From Haliclona indistincta (taxonomy: Eukaryota > Porifera > Demospongiae > Haplosclerida > Chalinidae), in contig OZ024792.1 in the NCBI GenBank assembly GCA_964017065.1, positions 3,343,754 through 3,407,753 of the forward strand: DNA of 64,000 nucleotides. Reading direction: 5' to 3'. The notes beneath the pieces were generated by a model. It saw only the letters and a program-made list of their open reading frames with translations, was not told where the DNA came from and ran no database searches. Numbering within the stretch: position 1 is the first letter of the stretch; the number at the start of each line of letters is the position of its first letter. A program made the translations under genes and the position numbers. Positions 12,601-24,974 of this stretch are shown here, piece after piece.

Positions 12601-15600
12601 GGAGAATAGTGCAGAGGGAGAAGTACCACCTGTTCTAGTTGTTTCAAGTGACAGTTCAACACTGCCTTTGAATTCTGAATACAGGTATATTATCATAATG
12701 TTATCTGCCATAATACAGACAGTGTTGTAGTAACTGACATGTGACTTGTACTATCTCTGATGTAGCACTAAAGGTATGTTGAGATATTGGGATTCTCCTC
12801 CACAAGATCAACCTAGTGGTTCTCACTGCCAGGAGAATGCATCCAAGACAAGTCAAGTGCAGTACACTTCTGAGGTTGGTAAACCCCATATTGACCACAA
12901 CCATAGAATATTCCCCTTGTATCTAGGAGTATTGGGTTGATTATATTCCCAAGAAAGCAGCTTCAATTGTTGCTAGTTCATCTGATACGCCCATTTCCTC
13001 TCCATCACAAACTAAAGACAATGGGGATATCACCACATTAGACCAGCTCTTTGATAAAGCTGCTAGTACTTGTCCCTCATATCCAGTACTTTCCATTGTG
13101 AGTTATTCTTACTAGCTTGTGCTCTGTCTTCATAATTATTATGTAGGTAATTAGTCTTGCACCTACTATTGCCAGTAAACACTTTTGGATTGAAAAAGCA
13201 TATCAACTCATCACTGAATTAGTGATTGAGCCTTCCTCAGAAGACCAAGCTCTGTCACATAGTGTGTTACAGCTTCTGTTGAGCGCCATAGCACTTCATC
13301 TAGAGACTGGCTGTATAGCTGAGGTTATCAAGTTGTTGAAGGTAACAGTAAAAAAAATTCAATGATAATTTATCAATTTTCCCCATCGTTGTATAGAAAT
13401 CTATCAATGAAAATTCTAATTCTGTATTTGGAGGCAAGCATTATGCTATAGTACTTCTGCTAAAATTCTTTTTTTTTACCATAGGTGTACTGTCATTTAT
13501 GACTCTTGATGACAAGCTTTTTCTCTGTCACTGTTACCTCTATCTTGTTGCTTTCAACAGTCTTCCTCCTTGTTTGTCTTGCCGTTCCATTCCTGTAAAG
13601 CTAACTAGCAAACAGCTATTTATCATTCCGTGGAATAAAGCTACTATGACTCCATCTAAAAAGAAAGAGATATTTGACATTTTTAAAGGTGACCTGTCAA
13701 TGTGTTGATCAAAAGTGTAATTTTAAATCAGAATAAATGTATACTGATCTTCAGTAGCTTGACACTCGTAATTTTTGCAAATCTATGGGTTTCAATTTTT
13801 GTATGTATGTGTTGTACTGTTGGTACGTGTGTGCTTTCTATTCTTTCATTACAGTGTTTCAATTGGCATGTCTAGACAAGTCACTGCCACAGTCTGTTGG
13901 ATTTGCTAAATGCTCGGATTTTTACGTGACTTTCGTTCTATTTGAGTATTGTCACAGCAGCGTAACCTCAGCTCTTCAATGTCTCCAGAGGCTACTTAAT
14001 GTTGTGCCTTCCTCCAGCATTCTCTCTCTTCTATATGTCCAGCTAGTGTCAACCAGTGAATCCGAGGAGAATGCATGGGAAGTAAGTACAACAATATCTC
14101 ACTTCATGATTCATTTGTCAATTCCTTCTAAAGCACCTCAAAGCATCATTAGAATCCTGTCCAAAGGATCCTCTTTTGTATTACCTTGCTGCTAGACTGG
14201 AATTGAAGCAAGTCAGTAGTACTGTACTTTCAAATAGTTCTACCGCTAGTACATAATGTGTTGTAGCCCAGGTGACCGTACGATCAAAGGCACCGCTCGG
14301 TGGTTATATCCCGTATACCATGGGCAATACGAGTATTTTCCAAGAAGTGACATCACATAGCAATACCGTAGCAACAAGATGGCTTCGTTGAAAGACACAT
14401 CCAAGCCGTCTTTCAGCAACACGCTGTCATTCACCTCTATGGGGCTTTGCTACCTCGAGCGCTTCGTTTAGTAACCATAAGAACAGTATTCTCGAGCTTC
14501 CTGGGCTACAAAATGGTTAACCCATTGCACCTCGGTTGTATCGCGTTCGGTCTAGGTAACTATGGGTTAACCTATACTTAACACATGTGTTAGCATGGTT
14601 ACGGGACTATAATTTCCTCCAGCACTCACAAGACGACGACAAGTCAGCAGCTTGTGCTAATGCTGTGAATTGGTTGGAATTGTGCATTAGAAGCTACTAT
14701 GACATCAACAACAGTGATATCTCATCACAAGATCACCATGACTTGTACAGGTTAGTATTATTGTTATTTATCTAGTAACACAGTTATACAAGAAATTTTG
14801 CAGAAATTTGCTTGGTCTGTCAATACCATATGGCTACACACCTCCTAAATTGTCTGAAACTCTCAGTCCAGAGAATCGTCGAAAGCTGCTTGCTCCACTG
14901 TGGCTATGTTACTGGTGAAATGATGGCTTTCATTTTAACCCTCTGCTTACTATTGTCTTGTTTATTGCAGCTTGCTTATTGAGCTAACCAGTCCTCTCTC
15001 TCCTGATGATAGCGATGAGGCATATGAATCAGCTATTCACTCTTTGTCTGAGAACAAGATTGGCTTGGAACTGTTGTGGTGGAGTTACCTAGTGGTTAAA
15101 ATGGAGGCAGCTTGTAAGAAATGTGCAACTGTACAATCAGTTAAGGTAGTGGAAATAATGTCTCTTGCTTAACTATTGACTGTCTATATCTCCTCAGCAA
15201 TTTCTGGACTGTGCGCAAAGATGTTTGTTAGTTTTTGAAGACCAATCGATGTCAAACAATTTGTTTCTTTCTCACCAAGTAAGCTATCGTCTTTGTACCT
15301 ACAAAGAATCTTTTTAGTACCCTGTACATTATAGGCCTAGCCCCGTCCCCATACTCTCTTCTAGACTCTGGTACACATTCCAAGCGCATGCGCTAATTAT
15401 CTCTACGTGGTGGATATCCTGTATTGTATGCAGGAAAAATATCCGTTGTGGGCATGTACCAAACACTGAAATGTCCAAGAGTATACTTTCTCTGCTCTAG
15501 CCCCTTTACTTGAGCTCTACTGTTGAGTTTGCCTGATTCTGTATGACTGCAACTGTTAATAATGCTGGTATCCTCAATCGCAAGGTTACGAGACGTAGCA

Positions 15601-16805
15601 AACAGCCTTGCGCCGATGGTTCTTCATATGTCCATCAGCTTTTCACTTGTCCAAGGCCATATATAGAACTAAGAACTCAACACGGTTCCGTTACTATTGT
15701 GTACAGAACACTTCATAGTATCCTGACAATTATGACAGTGTACGATTATAGCGATTCGGTTATAATCAACGATACTTAGCGCTTGTGTTTGCAATGTGTA
15801 CCAGGGTCTCCGTAGAGTGTGGGGCCGAGGCTAATCATAGGGGAGGCCCGGGAGGGTCAAGAATATAATCATCCCTTGTTGCAAAATAACACTTAGCATT
15901 ACGTACTATAATTGTTAATTAATAATATTATTTGGTTTCTACAGATTATTAGTACAATGTTGAGATGTGTGCCACCATCTCTAAGAATTGAAACACTTCA
16001 TAGTATCGTCTTGTTACAACCTTACAGTGGTTTGCTACTCACCAGGTAAGAGAAGCCAGCCAGTTAGCATAGGAAATGTGTTAACTATTACTGGTAGGTT
16101 GGCAGAGTGTACTTGGAAAAGTGACCAAGATGACATTGACTTAACACGAAGTGTTTTAGCTACATATTTATCACGGATGCCTTCTCATTTCTCTCTATGG
16201 ATAGTGTGAGCATGACAGACTATTAGTACCAATGCAAGTGCTCTTGTTAACTGCTGCTATCTTACTCAGAGCTATCATTACTGAACTGAAGAAGCACCAC
16301 TACAGAGAGGTGTGTGCATGTGTTGTATGTGGTTTGTAAGTTGCCACATAAATAAGCCCCTTGGATGAATTTAGCTTTATAGTAGAGCAGGAGACTCTGA
16401 TGTCCCATGCCCAGCAGCAGAGCAGCTTTCACCTACACACATTCACTATGAACGCCATACGTAGTACTCCCGCTCATACACTGTTTCTTTTTTTTTGCAG
16501 GCACGCTGGTTGTTTGTTCAGGCTTCTAAACACCATCCTTTCAACAGGCAGCTCTGGATTGAAGTACATCACACTTTTAATTACAGCTAACACTTACATT
16601 CTACACAGCTGTATATTACACTCATTGTTACCTGTCTGTTTTTTTTTTGTAGTTTGTGCTTTTTGAGCTGAAGTGTATGATGGAGGGAGTCCATTCCGAT
16701 TCCCAACTGCAAGGCCTCCTTAGCAGATGTCAGCAGGTCAATGTGAGTTGGATGAAATACATCCAGCAGTACTTTGCTACCCTCACAGCACCTTCCAACA
16801 AATGA
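3639..16805 (+). CDS. ZFC3H1: ZFC3H1-type zinc-finger protein (PAXT nuclear RNA-exosome adaptor), 25 exons
   Basis: Probable orthologue of ZFC3H1, which links the MTR4 helicase to poly(A) nuclear RNAs for exosome decay. Exons: 3639-3717, 3778-6837, 6891-8422, 8905-9054, 9652-9741, 10458-10723, 10773-10890, 10937-10993, 11045-11893, 11942-12684, 12766-12874, 12927-13097, 13147-13341, 13397-13688, 13855-14081, 14167-14211, 14623-14750, 14804-14914, 14971-15145, 15198-15278, 15945-16045, 16098-16205, 16270-16309, 16501-16563, 16653-16805. Phases agree throughout and sum to 2980 codons (human about 1989). The diagnostic C-x7-C-x4-C-x3-H finger (CRFELLGRCFNSQCSAQH) is at 12290-12345. N-terminal Pro/His/Ser and SR-like tracts, a PEPGEILSD acidic motif and Gln/Lys coiled coil (10464-11040) precede it; helical HAT/TPR-like repeats (WIEKAYQLI, YYLAARLEL, RWLFVQAS) fill the C-terminus. 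Exons 3-5 borders are the least certain. Confidence 0.82.
5866..6837 (+). other. Unrecognised helical region with an internal repeat inside the ZFC3H1-like protein
   Basis: Residues about 723-1047 of the ZFC3H1-like protein are not low-complexity like their surroundings. They are hydrophobic and predicted helical by eye, with two similar segments: YEEELIHLCKLCGISINLW near 6148 and LYQQELSSLYERCGENCPLW near 6625, each followed by a Tyr/Leu-rich helix (HYALVLGY and KYWALVRYS). I do not recognise this fold and do not recall it in vertebrate ZFC3H1. Confidence 0.6.
9069..9427. mobile_element. MITE, long terminal inverted repeats, 10-bp target duplication (MULE-like)
   Basis: A 359-base element in a ZFC3H1-like intron. 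The ends are inverted copies of about 65 bases (left TAGCCTCGTACCCAGGCCTG, right its near-perfect reverse complement). Directly repeated GGAATTTAAA flanks it at 9059-9068 and 9428-9437. No coding capacity. A 9-10 bp duplication suggests mobilisation by a Mutator-type transposase; that is inference. Confidence 0.85.
9979..10279. mobile_element. hAT-like MITE with CAGGGGCGTAACTA ends
   Basis: About 301 bases between CAGGGGCGTAACTA and its reverse complement TAGTTACGCCCCTG, in a ZFC3H1-like intron. GTTCC is repeated on both sides (9974-9978 and 10280-10284). The CAGGGGCGTA terminus is typical of non-autonomous hAT elements, but a full 8-bp duplication is not visible. Confidence 0.7.
14262..14510. 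mobile_element. Possible short inverted-repeat element
   Basis: TGTAGCCCAGG at 14262 and CCTGGGCTACA ending at 14510 are exact inverted copies bracketing 249 bases inside a ZFC3H1-like intron. Arms are only 11 bases and no target duplication is evident, so this is weaker than the other elements. Confidence 0.4.
15338..15833. mobile_element. MITE related to the 9069 element
   Basis: A 496-base element in a ZFC3H1-like intron. Left end TAGCCCCGTCCCCATACTCT and right end AGTGTGGGGCCGAGGCTA are imperfect inverted repeats; the subterminal CTGGTACACA/TGTGTACCAG matches that of the 9069 element. Flanks ATTATAGGCC and ATCATAGGGG look like a decayed 9-10 bp target duplication. Confidence 0.65.
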
Positions 16806-17141
16806 CCATCACATGATTTTTAGTTTAGTGCATAGTACGACCAGGAGGTTTCTAGTATCATAGTGTAGGTGAAAATTGGTTAGGTATTGCTTCGGAATTA
16901 TTGGATACCGTATGTGAGCTATTTCAAGACAGCTCTCTGTTGGAATTTACTCACCCTCAAAGTTTTTTTGTTTATTAATCATCAAAGACAACATTCAATC
17001 TATTTATCATTGTACAAGTAATAATTTTTTTCTCGAAATTACCGTTGTCATTACGTGTACGTTATACGAACGTTGTTACTACGCACGCGCGAAATAGATC
17101 TCAGTGCTCTGCATATCGCGTCGCTGCATGCTGCGATCATC
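16806..17141. other. Intergenic stretch between ZFC3H1-like and the unrecognised gene
   Basis: Holds the 3' UTR of the upstream gene and the 5' region of the next one. No canonical AATAAA on the plus strand and no other feature was found. An AUG at 17055 is in frame with the downstream start at 17142. Confidence 0.5.
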
Positions 17142-18689
17142 ATGGGAGACCTATGTGCAGTGAGAGTTTCACCAACATACACGTCTACAGAATTATTCGC
17201 TCCCCATTCGCATACTACACGACCAACGCTTCCTACAATTTCGTAAGTTTAAGATTTCTTGACAGAAATAATCTATGACTTGTGCACTACTACAGAAAAT
17301 TCGTTCGACCAGCACAGAATCGACTGAATCTATGGGGTACAGTTAATGTCAGTTATGGAGGAATAGGCAGAGCTGCAATTGAGCAGAAATATGCAACAAA
17401 TTGTTGTACCAGTAGGAACCATGGGCATTTTGGAACAGGCTGCATAAACAGGTTCTATGAGCAGTAGTGTGCTAGTTTGCTTGACATTATCTCTTGCATA
17501 GTGATGCTGCTGAGCAACCATACAGATTAACTTCATTGCTACTTAGCAAATGCAGACCCACTGATCAATTGTATGTGATTGTTCATTGCTATCAATAAGA
17601 ATAATTATTATTCCGTGTTTCCCAGACTGCCGTTGCCCCTAATGAGCAATTTAATTCAGTGAGTTTTATTAAACTATTTTTTCATTGTTAGATAATGAAT
17701 TTCTTGTTAACACAGTGAAAGAAAGCTCAAGTGTCCCTGTCCCAAAAATTCAACCTCTCTTTACTCATCGGATGTAAGAGCACAAAACAAATACATGCGT
17801 TTATCTATATTATTTTTTGCTATAGGTAACACCTCAGGAAAGACAAAACGTATCATCTTATTATTCTTCTACTTACAGAAGAGATTATCGGAACTACTGG
17901 AACTCAGAACATAATCCTGAAAATACCCAAAGATCAATAATTAGCAATTGCTCTGATGATGCAGACCAAATAGTGAATGATGACACTGCAAGTGTTGCCG
18001 AAGAAGCTGACAGAGTAAATGAGGTGACAATTGAAATGGTTGACAATCAAAAAGAAATGGAGAGTAAAGACATGGCAACACAAACTGATATTGACTTGGC
18101 AGCAATTGTCTGTGCATGGGAGAGAAGTTATGACCCCAAAAACAAGAAAGATTATACTTGTTCTCCGCTACAGTTGGAAGAAAGCTCATCGACAAAGCAC
18201 ATAAATGACGAAGGTAGTTCACTATTCTACATTAGTAGTGTTGAGATAATTATTATTCAGATGAATCAAGCCCAACACTCGATAAAGCTGTGCAGACATT
18301 GCCCATGGTACATTTTCCACTAGTGCAACGGTCTAAAGCTCTATCTTTTTCTCAACTGCCTACTTCAAGATCACCACTAAAGCTACCTGAGCTATCTGAT
18401 GCTGTTTGTCAAACAACTGATGTTGAAACTCACAGAAACACAAATATTAGTCAAAAGTTTAATCTAAAAATGGTTACAGCTAAACCTCAAGTTCCACCAT
18501 GTAAAATGAACTGGAAAAGTTACAATCTTCAAAGGTGAGTACAAAGATGAACCTGCACAGTAATTACTTTTGTACAACAGATTGAACAACACCTTGCATT
18601 CTGAAACAGTTCCCAGTTTTTCTCTTACACGAAGAGAAGGAAAACGTCAGTACTTTTGTGGCTATCATAGTTCAGTGTTTCGAGGTTGA
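17142..18689 (+). CDS. Unrecognised 395-residue protein, 8 exons
   Basis: Exons 17142-17242, 17296-17451, 17502-17570, 17626-17658, 17716-17773, 17826-18213, 18261-18534, 18581-18689 have good GT..AG borders and matching phases, summing to exactly 396 codons. The start MGDLCAVRVSPTYTST was chosen because the extension from 17055 is less protein-like; either could be used. Visible features: a Cys/Gly-rich patch (TNCCTSRNHGHFGTGC), a Tyr/Arg segment (YYSSTYRRDYRNYWNSE), an acidic Ser/Asp stretch, and a C-terminus ending GYHSSVFRG. There is no signal peptide, membrane segment or domain I can name. Short motifs of this kind occur in ciliary microtubule proteins, but that is only a guess. It is convergent with NUP37. 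Confidence 0.7.
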
Positions 18690-18801
18690 TGGAAACTTTG
18701 CAGTCATAACTTCCAGCCTAATTACTACATAATTTAAAATTAATTTTCCTTATTGCTGTTTATTATTATTAATTATCCTTATTGTCAAAATTACTTGTCA
18801 C

Positions 18802-18814
18802 AATAAAATTTATT
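18802..18814. terminator. Palindromic AATAAAATTTATT: poly(A) signal for both convergent genes
   Basis: The 13-base palindrome contains AATAAA on both strands. It lies 113 bases after the plus-strand stop (18689) and 8 bases after the NUP37 stop on the minus strand (18823), and no better signal is near either end. Confidence 0.6.
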
Positions 18815-18822
18815 GTGGTCTG

Positions 18823-20749
18823 TCAACGCTCTACACTCCAGAATAACAGTTGGTTACTAGCTACAACAGCTATTGGCAGTTTGCTGTGCCATGAGGTTTG
18901 ATTAGCCACTGGCAAGTTTGTAGAAAGAGGGACCTGCATGAAAAACTTAGAACTCAGAAAATAATTGTATTATACTTTGTACCTTGTGATGACCCAGATG
19001 GTGTATCTTCAACTGTCCACTAAGTGATGTGGTAGAGAATACATTACTACTGGTCTTGCACCATCTGAAACCAGTTGCTACTGCATTGTGGACAGGACCA
19101 TTCTCCAGTGGGAGACTGGATTCCGATATATCCCAAACATACCAGCTATTGCCTCCCACAGCTCCCACCACTAGACTGTTTGATGCTGACCAATCAGCTT
19201 GCACCAATGGACACTCAGGACAAGTGATTGTGATCATAGGAAGCCTTGTTTCCAGGTTGAGAATGTGTATACTACCCCTTTTCTCAGCAACCATTAGCTA
19301 CCAGAGATAGAGACATGGGTGCATTTGTGTAACACAGGTTCTTACTTTTAGTGGTTGTTCAGGATGAAGACAGACGCTCACTCCAGCTGAGGAAAGCTGT
19401 ACAGACCATACTACCTGCTCATTCTGAACATCCCACTGTTTAACTTCACAATCATCTGAAAAAAGATTCAAATTAATCACAGTGTACATGCATTACTGTC
19501 ATCAGTGAAGACCATGATTACATTGCATTACCTACCTCCAACTGAGACAAGTAGATTTGGATCCGTAGGGTGGAATGCAATATCATTAATGTGTTTAGTG
19601 TGACTCTCAAGTGTCTGAGTAACTCAGAATAGTAACACACAATAACAATAATGATTATAGTCACCTGTGAAGTAATACCAGTAAAATCTGAGTTGATAAC
19701 CGTTATTTTTCTCTCACTATCTGCCACAGCCAACCTACAAAATCAAAAAAGAACTGTAGTTAACTGTGGATTAGTCAAACAGCAAGAATACAATTTAAAT
19801 TATTATATTTTGGTTTTGCGAGCGGCTAAGAAAGTCACTAATTGCATTGCTAGCCACACCAACAAAAAATTACAGACATGATTTTGGGACGAGGAAGAAA
19901 CTAATTAATCGTGACTGATTTTGTACAAGAGGGCTTGTATAAAGTTAGTGCGTGTTTGCCTGCTTTTCATGACAAGAGGGCCTAGGAGACCCAGTGGTGC
20001 AAGGCTTTCGTGCCATCGCCTCTGATAGGCAGGGCCCTGGCCCTCACCATGGGACCACTGTTCCACCCCAGCCACCCTATCTTGATGCCCACTTCTTGTG
20101 ACGTCAAAATTGCCAGGCAACAATAGTCGTCCATCGCTTGTGAAGGTTAAAGAACTGATAATGTTTTCAGAGGAAAAAAGACGAAAGCGATGAAAATTTC
20201 TCAGAGCAGCAAAAACTCCCTTTCCAATCCCTCCTGCACAACATATGTACCCACCCACCCCTAGCTATGCATATGGGATACGTGGTAAGTGCTATAAAAG
20301 AATGGCTACAGTTTACACCGACAGCAAGAAAAATTATTTGGGCATTCCAAGACTAACTTCATGGAGAGCTCCTTGCTGGATATGGAAGAGTCAGGAGAGA
20401 AAGCTAGCGCCCTTATTCGTGAACATACAGGAACATTAAGTATATCCTCACACTCCAATGCCTCGGCCAGATTACTGACACTATGCAGCTGTGACTCCTA
20501 ATATGATCACAAAAATATAATAAATTATATCTAGCAACCTAGTCACGTTGCATGGGTCCCGGCGAGCTAGCTGCTACACACGTGTTGTCTGCAACGAGTT
20601 GTTGAGGTTCTACCTACCTTAAGAGTACATTTCTTGACTAACAATGTGCTGGGAGTACTAACAGCCAACAGAGCAGTGCAATGATGACATGGACCGAACT
20701 CCACGCACGAAACATCACCGTCTGTCTTTACACAAAAAGGAACCGCCAT
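18823..20749 (-). CDS. NUP37: Nucleoporin Nup37, WD40 protein of the Nup107-160 (Y) complex
   Basis: Scaffold subunit of the nuclear pore outer ring. Exons (minus) 20749-20618, 20497-20358, 19734-19665, 19614-19536, 19455-19346, 19297-18983 and 18933-18823 keep frame and give 318 residues (human 326). Family signatures are LMVAEKRGSIHILNLETR, VGAVGGNSWYVWDIS, FRWCKTSSNVFSTT, KIHHLGHHK and the C-terminal SKLPIAVVASNQLLFW. The fourth exon carries ESHTKHINDIAFHP, equivalent to the EGHTDFINGLVF blade. The start MAVPFCVKTDGDVSCVEF aligns with the N-terminal strand of Nup37; an in-frame upstream AUG at 20869 exists but would add 40 unrelated residues. The 623-base second intron holds a GC-richer, possibly repeat-derived stretch (about 19930-20250). 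Confidence 0.93.
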
Positions 20750-23700
20750 ATTGCAGGCATAAGCCACGCCTTCATCATTATTGTGGAATGTAATAGCGGA
20801 GGAGGGCAGGAGGTCGCGTCCTGTGTTGGTCCTAGTCGTGTTACTACGTACAGAATACTCGTTCTTCAAGTGTCACACCAGTGATTGAATTCACGTCGAG
20901 TCGAGTGTGATCTTCACAGAGACTAGAGATCCTACAACTAGGCAAGTGTAATTATCTTTACCGTTGTCAAAGGTGAGCTCTCGCTACATGTGTGACTCTT
21001 CGTCTTCTTTAGTAGTCCCATATAATGTGTGTCTTTGAGGACAGAGTAGCGTAGAGCATACACAAGTAGACTGATGCACACACGATTGTTGTAAAACCAC
21101 ATTCAACGGTGTTAGCGCAAGCTTAGGTGAGACAGTTCCACTAATTATCGCGAGCTCTGTCTGGTCGCCTGATCCTATAGCTCTACTTCTTTATTATGAC
21201 TGCACAGGTGGGATTCGTTCTGCTGTTGCATGGTGCCATTGTCTATCAATTGAATGTGTTGCGTCTGTGCGGCACTGTCTCCAACCATTCACAGATTATG
21301 TATGTTACATGTTATACCTTTCAGCTGTTCTAGAGTACATGTTACAGCTCAGCTCCATACATGTCAATGACATAGCCTCTTCTAGAGAGTACAAAGTTAC
21401 CATTTGTGTCTTGCTCATTATTATGCAAAAGGGCTCTTATCACAGTAGGTGTTGTCTAGGTAATAGTAAGGTCATCAATGTAATCACTTTATATTATGCC
21501 ATATCCTACTTGCACTCATTCTGCCAGTTACTGTTTGTTCTAGTGACATTGTGACATGACTCTTTATCTTTCATAATTCTGCTTATCAGTTTTTTGACCT
21601 TAATAGTAGTTGTTGATTTTAGTTACATGATCTCCACTGGTGGCTTATGTGCTAATCGACTCACTTATGACAGTACATGAACTGTTTTTGTACTCCACGT
21701 CTTATTCTCCCTTCTTCAAGTAAACTTTGTTTTGGTAATATTGATCCATTGCTGTAGAAAACACAACATTGTTTCTTTTCAGCTTTGCTACAGTACATGG
21801 TTTTTATAGATATGTTGGTGTTGTACATTACTGAGAATGTTGGCAGTAATGCAACTATGAATTTCTTGGTGTGTGTTCCCAGCTAGTTCTTCCTGGCTGA
21901 CTTCCATTAATGATCTGTCTGTTCAACCCAAGCTCTCTTTGATTGTTTGTTGCCAAGGATAACTAGTTGTGTAGTATCATTGACCACACGCATATCAAGT
22001 ATGTTTCAAGTCTTCTGTGTAAACAGCATACAGGGCTGACTATGTTACAAATTTGGGGGGTCCTTTGGCTTCTAAGAATCCATGTATAGCAATACATTAT
22101 ACCAACCCCATTCTGTGTAGTGGGTTGTCAGCAAATGCAGGTCTTCAGATCTCATGTGTGTTGGTTCATTTTATTCTGGTATGCTAATTATGGTATTGTA
22201 TACTTTGCATACTAAGACTACTATGCAATACAATGTTACGATTGTGGTTACAAAATAACGAGGTGTTGAGGAGAATTGCAAGGATGTATCTTACTATTAG
22301 CATGTTTACCTGTGGAAGTATAATCATACGATAGTAATGATCATAGCCAGGAACTCTACTTTGTACAGCACTTGTGTGGATTTCCCGTATGTGAACAAGA
22401 TGATGACGGGAGTGCTTGATTATTGCTTGTATTAAATCTATCTAAACAAAACTGCTTGTCCAGTGATGTTACTATACGTTAGTGCAGTACTGGTTGCACT
22501 TTAATCAACAAGTTAAGTAAACAATAATAATGAGCAACAACAGTGCATGTCTGTACATAGCATTGCTAGCTACGGTAGTGTTGATCTAGCAATAGTAAGG
22601 CTAAGCAAGATTGTTGAGTAAACATTCATTGTTTGACAATACTATGTTGTTGCTCATGATGACATTGCTATGTGGTTTGCTCATCGCGACAGCTTTATAT
22701 ATGTAAAAGAGCTGTTTACATGATGCTCATAAATTTAAGAAGTAGGCAACGTCATCAACAAGATGGCACACATGCACAAGCACTGCAGCCCAAAATGTAG
22801 TTACACATTGTCTTTACTCAACCTTCACTTACGAATTATATGCAGTGACCATTCTTACTAGCCACTAAGTAGGTTGCACATGTACTAAAAAACTTTTCTG
22901 CTTTATTGTGGAATCAAAATAAATAGTTTTGAGACTTGTGATGGCTGTGGCACTCATTATATTCAAAGTGCAACTGATGGTATGTGTATAATTATGCATA
23001 TGTACAAAACCTCACAGAGCCATCATTATTAGCTTAGCTTTGGCTGAATTAGGCAATAGGCAGTCAGAGGGTTGTAGAAGGTAGAATACAATACATCCTT
23101 AATGAAAGCATGTGGCCGTAGAGGTGGTGTGATGGGCCACAAACTGTGCATTCCAGCCATTGAGCAAAGATCCATAGGATAGTAAAAGGCTGCTGCCCAA
23201 ATCAACTGATAGTACATCCACTTTAGTAACACGTCCATCAGATTTCCGACCTAGTTTATGTGAGTTACTTTGCTCTCTCATTATATGCTCCTGCACATAA
23301 TACATGTCTATGAAGTATTGTGTTGCTATAATAATTTTGTTGTGCTATTTCACTATAGTCAGCCACCTGGCTCAGTTTATCCCATAAACATGTAATAGTT
23401 AGTGCCTAATTGAGTTGGTACCTAGGCTGCTTGGTATAGTCCTTGTACATGTCATCAGCTCTCATTAGACCTCACACTCTTTAAGCTTCTTCCTCTTCAC
23501 TAATCCAATCAGTATTGTATGGCTTTGGCAGTACAGAGTGTTATTAAGTACATGTGCTTATAATTTGAATAGTTTATATTAATGTGTATTGTTAATGACT
23601 ATAGATTATGTGCTTAACAGTAAATATGCTATTGTAAGCAATATACATGTACACTGTACTGATAGTAATATTCAAGGCACAATGCTACAGTGTATTACTG

Positions 23701-24974
23701 GCCAGGACTTATGCCTTTTTGCAATGATGTTGTTCAGTCATGTTTCCAGTATTGATGTGGCATCATCAACAGTAGGGCAGGTTGTATACACATACCCACT
23801 TTAGGGTTCATATTGTTATTGCAAGTACAGCACATTTATTACTTGTGTGTCACTTGATTAGCTGTTTGTATGGCTCCCATACTTTTGTCTGACTAACAAC
23901 TTAAGTATTAATCTGCTTCTTCCTCAGTTTTATTTTGCAAGTTATTGTGTGATTGCATACATCCAGCTTGACTGGTACTTTTGCTTGTGACATTATGTAA
24001 ATAAGGGCTTATCAGTAGAAGATATGGAGCTATGTTATGCATGTTAGGGTGGGGTTTTACTGCACATATGTGATATGTTTACACTAAGAGCATTAGTGGT
24101 GTGAAAATAGCTCTGCTTTTAGTGCCAGAATTTTTTGAATCAATGATTTGGGCTAATGTAAAACCTGGACCGTGGACTCTGGACTGAAGCATGGACTGGA
24201 CTCTGCCTAGTATATAGTATCGGTCTCCCGCTGAGACATGCTATGCATTCAGCTCGGCGTGCAGTGATATAGAGCTAGAGAGAGAATACGTGCTGTCTAG
24301 CTGTTCTTTGTGCTGCTGTTGTCAGACTCTACCTGTTCGGGATCAACTATAAAGAACGGACAAAGCCATCAGCGAACGTGAGAAGCCACCTAAGTGCATT
24401 GGGAGTCATGTGCTACACCCACGCGACAACGCACAGCTAACAGAAGAAGTAACTATGCCCAAGACCCTAAAGAACCTTCACCTAACGGCGAACAGTATTC
24501 GCCGCTAACTTGTGACCAGTATCTGCCGCTAGTTGTCCATTATTCGCCTAACATGCCTACTGCCTAGTATTATCCCAAAAATTAGTATTATCCTGACGTG
24601 CGTTGTTATGTGGATGTAGCAAGTGACTTGGATGTGCTGGTGGCCTTTATAGTTGATCCATTGTTCGACCTGTTCGAATAAAAATCAGCACTTTGCAGCT
24701 GCAGCACACACACATTTGTAGAATTAGTTTGAGTCCAGTCCAGAGTCCACAGTCCAGGTTTTACACTAGCCTCAATATTGTTGACTTGCTGAGCACAAGC
24801 ACACAAGTAATGTCCACTGTTGTATTTTGTTCAAATAATGACCCACAGAGCATGTAATGAAGCTTCTAGTAATCGTGATTAAAAATTAGTGCATTGCTTT
24901 CATAATGATTTCATTATGTTGATTTGTTTGTCGGAATACCAAATCATTATTGTTTTGTATCTGCAGTTGTCATA
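20750..24974. other. Long non-coding stretch, upstream of FRS2-like gene
   Basis: About 4.2 kb with no open frame that resembles a protein. It must contain the NUP37 5' end on the left and, on the right, non-coding first exon(s) of the FRS2-like gene, because a good splice acceptor (TGTATCTGCAG) ends at 24966, 8 bases before that gene's start codon. An inverted-repeat element sits at 24157-24765. The rest (21.0-24.1 kb) is AT-rich sequence in which I see nothing definite. Confidence 0.5.
24157..24765. mobile_element. Non-autonomous inverted-repeat element, TGTAAAACCTGGAC ends
   Basis: The left arm starts TGTAAAACCTGGACCGTGGA and the right arm is its reverse complement with one mismatch over about 33 bases (24733-24765). 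The body is 609 bases and non-coding. CTA flanks both sides (24153-24155, 24766-24768) as a possible 3-bp duplication with one extra base. Superfamily not assigned. Confidence 0.65.

Noticed and set aside
19905..20258. Minus-strand frame of 117 codons inside a NUP37 intron
   Set aside because: It lies between exons that join in frame without it, and Nup37 has nothing like it; composition suggests an old repeat.
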